Shown: positions 19,175-27,752 of the stretch, piece by piece
Numbering within the stretch: the stretch's first letter is position 1
How the letters are laid out: each line of letters begins with the position of its first letter
NCBI GenBank assembly: GCA_902806405.1
Contig: CADCWL010000205.1
Location: forward strand, 1-62,302
Direction: 5' to 3'
From: an uncultured Thermomicrobiales bacterium
GTDB taxonomy: Bacteria; Chloroflexota; Chloroflexia; Thermomicrobiales; UBA6265
DNA length: 62,302 bases
Program-made: the position numbers and the translations under genes
The notes under the pieces: model-generated
The model's input: only the letters and a program-made list of their open reading frames with translations
Database searches by the model: none
What the model was told of the DNA's origin: nothing

Positions 19175-19948
19175 ATGATCGCCGTCCTCTGGCGCCCCCT
19201 CCCGATCCTCGCGCTCACCGTCCGCCAGTTCCTCGGCGGCAAGGCGGTGCGGGTGGTGACGGCGCTCGCCTTCATCCCCTGCCTCTTCGCCGCGATCTAT
19301 CTGATCAACCCGGACGAGAGCACGCCGCGCCAGTTCCTCGTCGACCTGTTCCTCGAGATTCTGATCGCGCCGACCCTGCTGCCGATCACCGTCCTGATCC
19401 TCGCCACCGCCGCGCTCGGGAACGAGGTCGAGGACCGGACGCTGCCCTACCTGACGCTGAAGCCGATCGGCCGGCTGCGGATCGTGCTCGAGAAGCTGGC
19501 CGGGGTCCTCCTCGTCGCCCTGCCGGCGGTGCTGGCGGGGCTGGCGGTGACGGCGTTGATCGCGGCCCGGGCGGACGCGCCCTCGTCCCGGATCGGCGAC
19601 GGGCCGCTCGGGCCGGTGGTTTGGGCGATGCTGGCGGCGGCGGCGGTCGGCACGGTCCTGATCTCGTCCGTCTTCCTCGCGGTCAGCCTGGTCGTGCCGC
19701 GGGCGTTGCTGGCGGGGATCGTCTACACCTTCACCTGGGAGAGCCTGCTCGGGCGCTTCCTGCCGGGGCTGCGGGTGGTGAGCATCCGGCACTACGTGCA
19801 GTCGGTCTTCGTCGACCTCCTCGACGACCCGGACGTGACGATCGCCAACGCCACCTCCCTGCGCGCCTCCCTCATCACCGTCGCCGTCGCCTGCGTCCTC
19901 GCCGTCCTGCTCGCGACGTGGCGGCTGCGGCGGATGAACCTGGAGTGA
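19175..19948 (+). CDS. ABC-2 type transporter permease (second pair)
   Basis: An integral membrane protein of 257 residues with about six hydrophobic segments (for example VVTALAFIPCLFAAIYLI, LILATAALG, VLLVALPAVLAGLAVTALI). The motif LGNEVEDRTLPYLTLKPIGR resembles the ABC-2 permease loop after helix 2. ATG 19175 was chosen where the hydrophobic protein begins; upstream codons belong to a repeat. No strong ribosome binding site is visible. It probably partners the ATPase at 17718. Confidence 0.8.
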   Translation: MIAVLWRPLPILALTVRQFLGGKAVRVVTALAFIPCLFAAIYLINPDESTPRQFLVDLFLEILIAPTLLPITVLILATAALGNEVEDRTLPYLTLKPIGRLRIVLEKLAGVLLVALPAVLAGLAVTALIAARADAPSSRIGDGPLGPVVWAMLAAAAVGTVLISSVFLAVSLVVPRALLAGIVYTFTWESLLGRFLPGLRVVSIRHYVQSVFVDLLDDPDVTIANATSLRASLITVAVACVLAVLLATWRLRRMNLE

Positions 19949-20018
19949 GTGGTCGGAGGTTGCGGGTGGGGGCAGAGGCGTGGCCGACGGTTCGGCCCCG
20001 GCCGCACCCCCTTCCCCT

Positions 20019-20110
20019 GTCATCCCGAGGGACGAAGGATCTCCCGACGCGGACACGGGCACGGGCACGGGCACGGGCACGGGAACAATCCCTCGTGCCT
20101 CGGGTTGACA
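20019..20110. repeat. Dispersed palindromic repeat, family B, copy 3, with a hexamer tandem array in its loop
   Basis: The left arm reads TGTCATCCCGAGGGACGAAG and the right arm (20087-20110) contains ATCCCTCGTGCCTCGGGTT then GACA, an imperfect inverted repeat. The loop between them (about 20051-20085) is a short tandem array of about five GGCACG hexamers. The array could vary in copy number by slippage. It lies in the space upstream of an oxidoreductase gene. Confidence 0.65.
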
Positions 20111-20225
20111 GCAACGCGCGCTCCCGTCCAGCGGCGGGGCGGCAGGGCGGCACAGCGCCAGCGAGGAGACGTCGCGTGACTCGGTCCGGAGCATCGCGGC
20201 ACGACCATTCAGGAGGGGGCAAAGG

Positions 20226-21224
20226 ATGACGGGCCGCGACGAGGGAGCGATGACCGCCGGATCGCCGTTCGCCGACACCGATCCGGCCGGCCTGCTGGCG
20301 ACCGGGCACTGGCCGGCCGGCAAGCGCCCGATGCAGCTCGGGCTGATGGTGCCGATCTCGGAGGGGTCGGCGTTCGGCGGCACGCCGCGCTTCGCGGACA
20401 TGCTGGCGATGACGCGGACGGCTGCCGACGTCGGCTTCGACTGCGCCTGGTTCGCCGACCACCTGATCATGCAGCTGCCGCCGGAGAGCGAGGCCCGCGG
20501 CGTCTGGGAATGCTGGACGATGATGGCCGGCCTGGCGGCGGCGACGGAGGGGATCGGGATCGGCGCCCTCGTCGCCTGCACCGGGTTCCGCAACCCGGGC
20601 GTGGTCGCCAAGATGGCGGAGAGCATCGACGAGATCTCCGGCGGCCGCTTCGTCCTCGGGCTCGGCGCGGGGTGGCACCTCCCCGAATACGAGATGTTCG
20701 GCTACCCCTTCGACCACCGCGTTACCCGCTTCGAGGAGGCGATCCAGATCATCCACCCCCTCCTCCGCGACGGCCACGCCGACGTCGACGGCACCTACTT
20801 CCAGGCCCGCAACGCCGTGAACCGGCCGCGCGGCCCCCGTGCGAGCGGTCCCCCCATCCTGGTCGGCACGAGTGGCCACCGGATGCTCCGCCTGACCGCC
20901 CGCTACGCCGACGCCTGGAACACGGTCTGGCACAAGGACGCGGCGGCGCTGCCGCCGCTGATGGCCGCGGTCGACGAGGCGTGCCTGGAGGTGGGACGCG
21001 ACCCGGCGACGCTGGTCCGGACGGCGGGCGGCAACATCGCGCTGCCCGGCTACCTCGGCCGCCGCGGCGACCCGATCGAGGGCGGCCCGGAGGAGGTCGC
21101 CGCCACCCTCCGCGGCTTCCGCGACGCCGGTATCCAGCACTTCGTCTGCGGCCTCGACCCCTGCACGCCGGAGAGCATCGAGGGGTTCGGGCGGGTGATC
21201 GAGCTTCTGGACGCGGCGGGGTGA
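20226..21224 (+). CDS. LLM class flavin-dependent oxidoreductase (F420-type), copy 1
   Basis: A luciferase-like (bacterial luciferase fold, TIM barrel) oxidoreductase of 332 residues. Family signatures include DVGFDCAWFADHLI, GIGALVACTGFRNPGVVAKMAESIDEISGGR split by helices, and VLGLGAGWHLPEYEMFGYPF. Members of this subgroup use coenzyme F420 or FMN. ATG 20226 follows AGGAGGGGG. The paralogue at 21771 shares the same order of motifs, so the two probably arose by duplication; a broken hicB lies between them. Substrate is unknown. Confidence 0.82.
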   Translation: MTGRDEGAMTAGSPFADTDPAGLLATGHWPAGKRPMQLGLMVPISEGSAFGGTPRFADMLAMTRTAADVGFDCAWFADHLIMQLPPESEARGVWECWTMMAGLAAATEGIGIGALVACTGFRNPGVVAKMAESIDEISGGRFVLGLGAGWHLPEYEMFGYPFDHRVTRFEEAIQIIHPLLRDGHADVDGTYFQARNAVNRPRGPRASGPPILVGTSGHRMLRLTARYADAWNTVWHKDAAALPPLMAAVDEACLEVGRDPATLVRTAGGNIALPGYLGRRGDPIEGGPEEVAATLRGFRDAGIQHFVCGLDPCTPESIEGFGRVIELLDAAG

Positions 21225-21308
21225 GGCCGGCTTTCGACCGGTGATCGAGGCAACGGCAGGCTTCGCTCCGACGCGTCCACACCGGATCGTCGTGCCGGCG
21301 GCGCTCGC

Positions 21309-21441
21309 GGTTCACAACCCCGGGCTGGGGGAACGACGCCCCCGAACGAAGGAGGATCACGCGTCCCCCTCAAGCCGATCGCAGCCGGTCCAGTTCCGTT
21401 TACGGGGCGTCGTCGGGATTGCCCAGGGTTTTGAACCGGGG
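21309..21441. repeat. Dispersed repeat family A, copy 2
   Basis: The left end reads GGTTCACAACCCCGGGCTG followed by AACGACGCCCCC; the right end reads GGGGCGTCGTCGGG, then GCCCAGGGTTTTGAACC. The two ends are inverted copies of each other with about 90 bases between. It lies directly upstream of the decayed hicB gene. Confidence 0.65.
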
Positions 21442-21495
21442 GCGCCGCGGTCGCGATGCCACGGTATGGTCCCCCGGCGCCAGGAACGGGGTACG

Positions 21496-21758
21496 ATGAC
21501 GGCCCGCTCCCCTGCGGTCCTCGACGCGGAGCCGGACGGGGCCGTGGACAACGTCCCCGCCCCGCCCTGCCCGTCCGTTACGCCTGGTGCGACACGTTCG
21601 AGGAGGCGGTACGGATGGCGCGGGAGGCGATCGCCGGATAGGTTGCGGCGCGGCGCGACCCCGGCGAGGAGGCACCCGTCGAGGAGCCGGTGCGGATCGT
21701 CACCGTCGTCGATGTCGAGGGTGCCGCGGCCTGGGCCGCCGGCCGGGCTGCCAGGTAG
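21496..21758 (+). pseudogene. Broken HicB-family antitoxin gene
   Basis: ATG 21496 opens a frame with AVLDAEPDGAVDNVPAPPC, matching the N-terminal strands of HicB. Near 21580 the homology moves to another frame: CDTFEEAVRMAREAIAG, the HicB helix. That frame meets a TAG at 21639 but continues in the same frame as EEAPVEEPVRIVTVVDVEG to the final TAG at 21756. One frameshift plus one in-frame stop make this a pseudogene. No hicA is adjacent. The family call rests on the pattern of two strands, the DTFEEA helix and a PEE-type tail. Confidence 0.6.
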
Positions 21759-21770
21759 GAGGACGAAGCG

Positions 21771-22703
21771 ATGACGGTTCCGGCACGGACGCGCCCCCTC
21801 AAGGTCGGCCTCCAGCTCCCCGAGGTGGAGCGCGTCGCCCCCTGGAAAGACCTGGCGACGATGGCACGGACGGCGGAGCAGGCCGGGTTCGATTCGCTCT
21901 GGGTGGGGGACCACCTGCTCTACCGCAAACCGGGGGAGGAGCCGAAGGGGCCATGGGAGGCGTGGTCGCTGCTGGCGGCGCTGGCGGCGATCACGGAGCG
22001 GGTGGAGCTGGGGCCGCTGGTCGCCTGCACGAGCTTCCACAACCCGGCGATGCTCGCCAAGAAGGCGGACACGATCGAAGAGATCAGCGGCGGCCGCCTG
22101 ATCCTTGGCCTCGGCGCCGGCTGGAACGAGCCGGAGTACCGTGCCTTCGGCTTCCCCTTCGACCGCCGGGTGAGCCGCTTCGAGGAGGCGTTCACGATCG
22201 TCCACTCCCTACTGCGCGACGGGCACGTCGATTTCGCCGGAACGTTCTACCAGGCCCGCGACTGCGAGCTGCGCCCGCGTGGCCCCCGCCCCGGTGGGCC
22301 ACCGCTGATGATCGGCTCCGAGGGGCCGCGGATGCTGCGGATCGCACTGCCCCACGTCGAATCGTGGAACGCCTGGTACGCCTGGAACGGCAACCGGCCG
22401 GAGGGGTTAGCGCGGCTGCGGGAGACGGTCGACGCCGCCTGCCGCGACGTCGGCCGCGACCCCGCGACGGTGGAGCGGACCTGCGCCATCCTCGTCGCCC
22501 TCCCCGGCGCCCAGGGCCGCCCCAGCGGCGACCCGGAGGACGACGCCGCGCCGCCGCTGGCCGGCTCCCCCGAGGAGCTGGCCGAAGCGCTGCGCGCCTA
22601 CGCCCGCGCCGGCATCGCCCACGTCCAGCTCGTCCTTGACCCGAACACGGTCCAATCGATCGAGGCGTTCGCGCCGGTGCTGGGGCTGCTCGACCGAGGC
22701 TAA
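21771..22703 (+). CDS. LLM class flavin-dependent oxidoreductase (F420-type), copy 2
   Basis: A 310-residue paralogue of the upstream enzyme with the same signatures: QAGFDSLWVGDHLLYR, ELGPLVACTSFHNPAMLAKK and LILGLGAGWNEPEYRAFGFP. ATG 21771 follows TAGGAGG with good spacing. Residues around the predicted cofactor loop (GPPLMIGSEGPRMLRI) differ little from copy 1, but the C-terminal insert GRPSGDPEDDAAPPLAG is its own. It probably uses F420 or FMN with a different substrate from copy 1. Confidence 0.82.
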   Translation: MTVPARTRPLKVGLQLPEVERVAPWKDLATMARTAEQAGFDSLWVGDHLLYRKPGEEPKGPWEAWSLLAALAAITERVELGPLVACTSFHNPAMLAKKADTIEEISGGRLILGLGAGWNEPEYRAFGFPFDRRVSRFEEAFTIVHSLLRDGHVDFAGTFYQARDCELRPRGPRPGGPPLMIGSEGPRMLRIALPHVESWNAWYAWNGNRPEGLARLRETVDAACRDVGRDPATVERTCAILVALPGAQGRPSGDPEDDAAPPLAGSPEELAEALRAYARAGIAHVQLVLDPNTVQSIEAFAPVLGLLDRG

Positions 22704-22815
22704 GCCGGGCCGCCGCGCGGGATGCCGCGCCCGATTGCCCCGCCCCCTCGACCACCCTCCTCACCGGCAGCGCGTCCCCGACCGAGCAAGCCCCGGGACC
22801 CCACCGACGCCTCGC

Positions 22816-22892
22816 GGTCATTCCGGCGAAGCAGGGATCCCTCCGCGGTGGCGTGGGCCTGGGTGAGATTCCTCCTCCGGCTGGGTGACCAC
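22816..22892. repeat. Dispersed palindromic repeat, family B, copy 4 (diverged)
   Basis: The left arm GGTCATTCCGGCGAAGCAGG and right arm GAGATTCCTCCTCCGGC then GGGTGACC are imperfect inverted copies in the space between the LLM and ROK genes. The match to copies near 9935 and 20019 is partial. Confidence 0.45.
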
Positions 22893-23016
22893 GTGCGGGG
22901 ATGGTTGAGCCGATCACCGGGGCACCCACTCCTCCCGATGTCCCATGTCGGAGTGACCCATGACCCGCACCTTGCTCCCTGCCGCCTATACTCCCGGCGA
23001 CGAGAGGAGGAGCGCG

Positions 23017-24021
23017 ATGTCCCCGAAATCGACCTACGCCCTCGGCATCGACTTCGGGGGCACCAAGCTGCTCGCCGCGGTGGTCGACCTCTCCAACGGA
23101 AAGGTGGTCGCCACCGCCAAGAAGAAGACCTCCGCCAGCGACGGACCGGAGGAGCTGATGGCGCGGGTCTTCGACGTCGGCGAGGGGGCGCTAAAGGCGG
23201 CCAAGTTCAAGCCGAAGGAACTGGCTGGGGTTGGCGTCGGGGTCGCCGGGCAGGTCGACGCCGATCGGGGGTTGCTGCTCGGGACGCCGAACCTGAGCCA
23301 GGCGATCGTCGACCTGCCGATGGCGAAGGGCTTGACCGACCACTTCGGCCTGCCGGCGGCGCTGGCCAACGACGTCCAGATCGCGGCCCTCGGCGAGGAG
23401 CGCTTCGGCGCCGGCACCGGGATCGCCGACTTTCTGTGCGTCTTCGTCGGCACCGGCATCGGCGGCGCCCTCGTCCGCGACGGCGCGCTCATGACCGGCG
23501 CGGCCGGGACCGCCGGCGAGATCGGTCACCTCGTGATCGACGCCGGCGGCCGCCTCTGCGGCTGCGGCGGTCACGGCCACCTGGAGGCGTACGCCTCCCG
23601 CACCGCGATCACCCGCTCCCTCCTCGGCGACCTGAAGCGGGGCCGCCCCTCCCTGCTGCGGGAGCTGGTGCCGGACCTCGACCCGAAGGCCTCGCCCCAG
23701 GGGGGGACCGCGCTCCGCTCCGGCGTCCTCGCCCGGGCCGTCGAGGCGGGGGACGAACTGGTGACGGAGGCGATCGTGGAGGCGGGCCGCTACCTCGGGC
23801 TCGGCCTCGCCTCGGCGATCAACCTCCTCAACCCGCAGCGGATCGTCCTCGGCGGCGGCGTGATCGAGGCGGTCGACCTCCTCTTCGAGGCCGCCGTCCG
23901 CACCGCCCGCCGCGAGGCGCTGCCGACCCCGGCCCAGGGCGTCGAGATCGTCAAGGCCGGCCTCGGCGACCACTCGGGGGTCGTCGGCGCCGCGATCCTG
24001 GGCGGCGCGGCGGCGGGGTGA
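23017..24021 (+). CDS. ROK family sugar kinase (glucokinase-like)
   Basis: A 334-residue ROK kinase. The phosphate-1 ATP motif is LGIDFGGTKLLAAVVD, the second is VFVGTGIGGALV, and the catalytic Asp lies in ALANDVQIAAL. The zinc-site segment is GHLVIDAGG followed by CGCGGHGHLEAYAS; the third Cys of the usual CxCGxxGCxE motif is His here, which could still bind zinc. ATG 23017 follows AGGAGG, so the longer upstream frame is rejected. The likely reaction is ATP-dependent phosphorylation of glucose or another hexose in the cytosol. It is a single gene. Confidence 0.87.
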   Translation: MSPKSTYALGIDFGGTKLLAAVVDLSNGKVVATAKKKTSASDGPEELMARVFDVGEGALKAAKFKPKELAGVGVGVAGQVDADRGLLLGTPNLSQAIVDLPMAKGLTDHFGLPAALANDVQIAALGEERFGAGTGIADFLCVFVGTGIGGALVRDGALMTGAAGTAGEIGHLVIDAGGRLCGCGGHGHLEAYASRTAITRSLLGDLKRGRPSLLRELVPDLDPKASPQGGTALRSGVLARAVEAGDELVTEAIVEAGRYLGLGLASAINLLNPQRIVLGGGVIEAVDLLFEAAVRTARREALPTPAQGVEIVKAGLGDHSGVVGAAILGGAAAG

Positions 24022-24022
24022 A

Positions 24023-24060
24023 CCGGGGCCCCCGGCGCACCCGCGCACCGGGGGCCCCGG
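24023..24060. terminator. Bidirectional hairpin between convergent genes
   Basis: A 13-bp perfect GC inverted repeat (CCGGGGCCCCCGG at 24023-24035 and its complement at 24048-24060, loop of 12) begins 1 base after the ROK stop and ends 4 bases before the convergent phosphotransferase stop. There is no T-run, but position and stability suggest it ends transcription or protects both 3' ends. Confidence 0.7.
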
Positions 24061-24064
24061 CCGG

Positions 24065-25258
24065 TCATCCCGCGGCGGTCCCCACCTCCAGGGACTGCCA
24101 ACGCTGGACGGCGTGGGAGAGGCAGAACGCGATCAGGGCGGGTGAGGCGCGCTCGTGCCCAAGCGCGACGGCGAACGCCTTGCACTCGTGCGCGAACTTG
24201 AGCGGCGAGAGGCAGAGCGCGAGGTCGAAGGCCCGCTCCCGATCCTCGCGCGTCCGCCACGGGACGGCGTCGAGGTACGCCGCCCGCACGGCCCGCTCGG
24301 TCGGGCTACCCGCGAGCGCGCCACCCTCCCCGCTCAGGTTCGCGGCGAGGGCGAAGTCGTCCCGGTCGACGTCGTCCGCGCCGACCTCTACCGTGCCGCG
24401 GTCGAGGTCGCGGGCGTCGCCGAGCAGGCGGTCGATCGAGAAGAAGGGGCAGCCGACGGTCGCCTCCTCCCAGTCGTAGATCAGGACGGCGCCATCGGCG
24501 AGGCGGACCGCGTTGCCGGTCTGGAGATCGACGTGGTCGACGGTGTCCGGCCAGCCCCCGGCCTGGAGCTCCTCGGCCCAGACCCGCACGCGCGAGCGGT
24601 ATCGAACCAGCACGCCGAGCGGGTCGTCCGGCAACCCGAACCGCCGCGCGATCACCCCATCGTCGGCCCGCCACGACGCCAGGTGGTGATCGCGGACGTC
24701 CGCCACGAGATCGTCGCACAAGGCGGGAAGGCGCCCGACCGGCAGCCGCGGCAGGTCGGACAACGACTCGGGCGCCGCCGTCGCCACCCGGTCCTGGATG
24801 CGTGCCATCGTGCGGGCGATCGCTTCCAGCCCTGCTCGGGATGGCTCGGAGCCGATCGATCGGCCGGCGAAGGGGCGGAACAGGGTCCCGGTCTGGGTTC
24901 CCCGTCGCGTCCAGGCCAGTTGCCGCGGCACGTGGCGGGGGGCCCGCGCCGCCAGGAGCCGGGAGACGGCGGGTGCGGACGAGACGAGCGGCAGGGCGGA
25001 GGCTTTGAAGACGACGTCTTCGGCGGGGAGAACGTCGGCCTCCGCGCCAGCGGAACGGGAGGGGTTGTTAAACGGAGGTCCGAGGACAAAGCGCGCGGTG
25101 ACGCCCCACGCCTTCACCTGGTAGATCTCGACCGGCCCGGTCACGTCCCGGCGGTCGCCCCCGTCGGGGAGCGCGGTGGCGATCCACCCGCGGACCTCCG
25201 ACGCGTCGAGTAGATCGGCGGGCCAGACCGGCCCGTCGGTTTGCGCGTTCGCGCTCAT
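24065..25258 (-). CDS. Aminoglycoside phosphotransferase-fold (APH/choline kinase-like) protein
   Basis: A 397-residue kinase-like protein. The catalytic (Brenner) motif is VDHVDLQTGNAV, with Val replacing the usual Gly after His, and the metal-binding motif is LIYDWEEATVGCP (Asp, then Glu-Glu). Upstream the phosphate-handling Lys may be in VVFKASALPLV. ATG 25258 is chosen because the domain begins soon after; its ribosome binding site is weak (GGGGGT). Such proteins phosphorylate small alcohols or antibiotics; the substrate here is unknown. No resistance context is evident. Confidence 0.75.
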   Translation of the reverse strand: MSANAQTDGPVWPADLLDASEVRGWIATALPDGGDRRDVTGPVEIYQVKAWGVTARFVLGPPFNNPSRSAGAEADVLPAEDVVFKASALPLVSSAPAVSRLLAARAPRHVPRQLAWTRRGTQTGTLFRPFAGRSIGSEPSRAGLEAIARTMARIQDRVATAAPESLSDLPRLPVGRLPALCDDLVADVRDHHLASWRADDGVIARRFGLPDDPLGVLVRYRSRVRVWAEELQAGGWPDTVDHVDLQTGNAVRLADGAVLIYDWEEATVGCPFFSIDRLLGDARDLDRGTVEVGADDVDRDDFALAANLSGEGGALAGSPTERAVRAAYLDAVPWRTREDRERAFDLALCLSPLKFAHECKAFAVALGHERASPALIAFCLSHAVQRWQSLEVGTAAG

Positions 25259-26125
25259 AAACGGTACCCCCGTGACGCGTGCCAGCATCCGGCGCTCCGC
25301 CTCCGATCGTCGGCACGGCGGCACCCCCTTTCCACGCGTCGACGCGAGCCGCATTCGTCACCCAGTTCCCCGTCGACCGCACGTGCCGGAGGGGCGGGAC
25401 GCCGCAGTTTATCGGGGCGGATCGGTCGCATGGGCGCACCGCCTGACGACCGGGACGGTGGGGGCCGGGCGACCCTGCCGCGCTTGCCCATCGGGACCAA
25501 GCCCGGAGCGGCTCCGTCAGTTCGGCTCGCAACTCGGGACCTGGGCGACCCGAGCCACGCGGCGACCGCGCAGCGGCCACCGCAGAGCACACGCTCGGCC
25601 CGACCCCCGTTTCCGGATCGTCACCGCCGCCCCGGGTCGCGTGGCGGATTCCGGCGGACCGGCGTGGACGCCCGCGGCGCCGCGGATGGGGCCGATTGCC
25701 GGCGGGTCACGCTCGGTGCGTGGCCGGCACCCGCCCGCCGATCGCGTGCCGGCGGGGCACGGGGCCACGCCTCCCGCGCCCGACCCCGTGCCTACCCCGT
25801 GTCGCGCGGGCATGGCGTTGTGGATGGATCGAGGCTCGCACGCTGTCGCTGTGCCCCTCACCAACGACACTACCGCGCGTTCCGGCAAGAACGGGGGGGC
25901 GGAGAACGCGGCTCCGCGGCCCACGCCGGCGCGGAGCGGGGGGCCGTCCGGCGCGCCAAACCCCCGTGCTAGACTGGCGCCGGCCGCGCGGCGGACCCCG
26001 CTGTGGCCTGCGTGGTCCGGGAGATAGCGCCCGGTGTCCGAACGGGTTTCGGTTAATGGCACGGTGCGGCGGTGCGTCCGCGTTCGGGCGCCCGCCGGGC
26101 GATTGACGCGTGTGGAGGTTCCCAG
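25259..26125. other. Gene-poor stretch upstream of the NYN-domain gene
   Basis: About 870 bases in which every frame is Arg/Pro/Gly-rich and none looks like a protein. A TAGACT -10-like hexamer lies near 25970. No repeat, tRNA or clear hairpin was found. It may hold the promoters of the two flanking divergent genes or a decayed gene. Confidence 0.35.
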
Positions 26126-27226
26126 ATGGGTGAGTATCGAGGTCCTGTGTCGCCCCCGCCCCCGATGACCGGTGGGTCCCCCGAGCCGGCAGCGACCGGC
26201 GGCATGGTCCCGGTCACGCCGGGTGGCTCGGAGGTCGCCGCGTTCGTCGACTTCGAGAACATTCGCTACTCGACGATCAACTCCTTCGGCCGCGAGCCGG
26301 ACCCGCTCGCCTGGCGCGATAAGGCGCTGCGCTACGGCTTGATGGGGGTCGCCCGCGCCTACGCCGACTTCGACCAGCACCCGCCGCAGGTGCGGATGCG
26401 GCTCGACGTGGCCGGCTTCGAGGCGCAGCACTACCCGGCGAAGCGGACGACCGACGGGCAGGGGCGGGAGAAGATCCAGTCCCGCTCCGACCTCAACTTC
26501 GTGGTCGACATCATCAATACGGCGCTGACCCGGCCGGACATCAAGACGTTCCTGCTCTTCACCGGCGACAAGGACTTTATCCGGGTCGTGACCACGCTCC
26601 GGAACCGGCTCGGCAAGCGGGTCGTCATCTGCGGCGTGCCCGGCTCGGTCAGCCCGGACCTGGTCGCCGCTGCCGGCGCAGAGGACCCGCTCCAGATCGC
26701 GCAGTCGGCCGACGTCGACAAGCAGGTGATCCGGGCGATCGCCTCCTACGTCTCGCAGCTGCACGACGGCTTCGTTCCGACCCAGAGCCACATGAGCCGG
26801 ACGCTCTGGCGCTTCCTCGACCGGGCGCTCCTCCCCTCGGAGCACATCGAGGCGAAGGTGATGGAGTTCCTGCGCAAGGGGATCCTGACCAAGCGCCAGA
26901 CAATCAACGGCCAGGGCCAGGAGCTGGTCACCACCGAGCTGAACCCGGCCCACCCCCTCGTCGCGGAGGCCCTCCCCGACTACCGCCCCGCCCCCTACGA
27001 CGTCCTGCCCCAGGACGACGAGGAGTTCGAGGAGGAGTACGCGGCGGCGGCCGCGGACGAGGAGGAGGAGGACGAGGCCGAGGAGGAGTTCGACGACGAG
27101 GACGAGGCCTACGACGACGAACTGGAGGAGCTGGCCGAGGAGGACGAGGAGCCGGAGGAGGACAATCGCGGCAACGTCCTCTCCCCCGCCGAGCGGCGGG
27201 CACGGGCGACCGTCGACGCGGTGTAG
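26126..27226 (+). CDS. NYN-domain (PIN-like) putative RNase with winged-helix part and acidic tail
   Basis: A 366-residue protein. The NYN nuclease domain (residues about 40-190) shows its acidic metal-binding residues: AAFVDFENIRYST, SDLNFVVDIINTALTR and FLLFTGDKDFIRVV. A following helical segment (IASYVSQLHDGFVPTQ, then LWRFLDRALLP) looks like a winged-helix or OST-HTH-type nucleic-acid module. The last 60 residues are almost only Asp/Glu with Ala and Tyr. ATG 26126 follows GGAGG. NYN proteins cleave or process RNA; the acidic tail may keep it off RNA or recruit basic partners (inference). No operon partner. Confidence 0.8.
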   Translation: MGEYRGPVSPPPPMTGGSPEPAATGGMVPVTPGGSEVAAFVDFENIRYSTINSFGREPDPLAWRDKALRYGLMGVARAYADFDQHPPQVRMRLDVAGFEAQHYPAKRTTDGQGREKIQSRSDLNFVVDIINTALTRPDIKTFLLFTGDKDFIRVVTTLRNRLGKRVVICGVPGSVSPDLVAAAGAEDPLQIAQSADVDKQVIRAIASYVSQLHDGFVPTQSHMSRTLWRFLDRALLPSEHIEAKVMEFLRKGILTKRQTINGQGQELVTTELNPAHPLVAEALPDYRPAPYDVLPQDDEEFEEEYAAAAADEEEEDEAEEEFDDEDEAYDDELEELAEEDEEPEEDNRGNVLSPAERRARATVDAV

Positions 27227-27752
27227 GGGACGCCGGAAGGCGACGGAGGCGACGGCTGGCACCACAACGGGCCGGGCCGGGCATCGACGGTCCGCCCGCC
27301 GACGCATCAATCTCCCGTTATGGCCAAAGGGGTCTGAACGGACGAGGCCGCCGTCGGTCGTACGGGGTCGTCGATGACCGCGCCTTGGCCCCGATCTGGG
27401 TTCTTGCCCGGTACCCGAGGTACGGCGCCACGGCCGTTCTGGTCGCCGCCGATCACGACCCGCAGCGCGACGCGGTGACCGCCGCGTTCCTCTCCTACGC
27501 CCGCCACCGTGCCGAGCGGCGCCCGGCCGCTGACCCACGAGCACAACGCGCCGTCGCCGGCCATGGATATGCCGGTCGCCACGGCCGCCGCGTCGCAGTG
27601 CTCCAGTCCGCCCCTTGCCACGGCCCGCCCCCTCGCGGCCGACGCGGCGGCAAGGGGATGGGGGGCTTGCCGATAGGCGGACTCCACCGCCCGATGCGGC
27701 CTGGAGCCCCCACGGCGGGCGGTCCCCGGCGGGTCCTTCGGCACGACCGTCC
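27227..27752. other. Non-coding or decayed stretch
   Basis: About 525 bases between the NYN gene and the convergent reductase gene. A plus-strand frame near 27385 begins WVLARYPRYGATAVLVAADH, which could be a gene fragment, but no homology is recognised and the frame degenerates. No terminator was identified. Confidence 0.3.

Noticed and set aside
20041-20110. Possible CRISPR array
   Set aside because: The repeats are six bases with no spacers; it is a simple tandem array in a hairpin loop.
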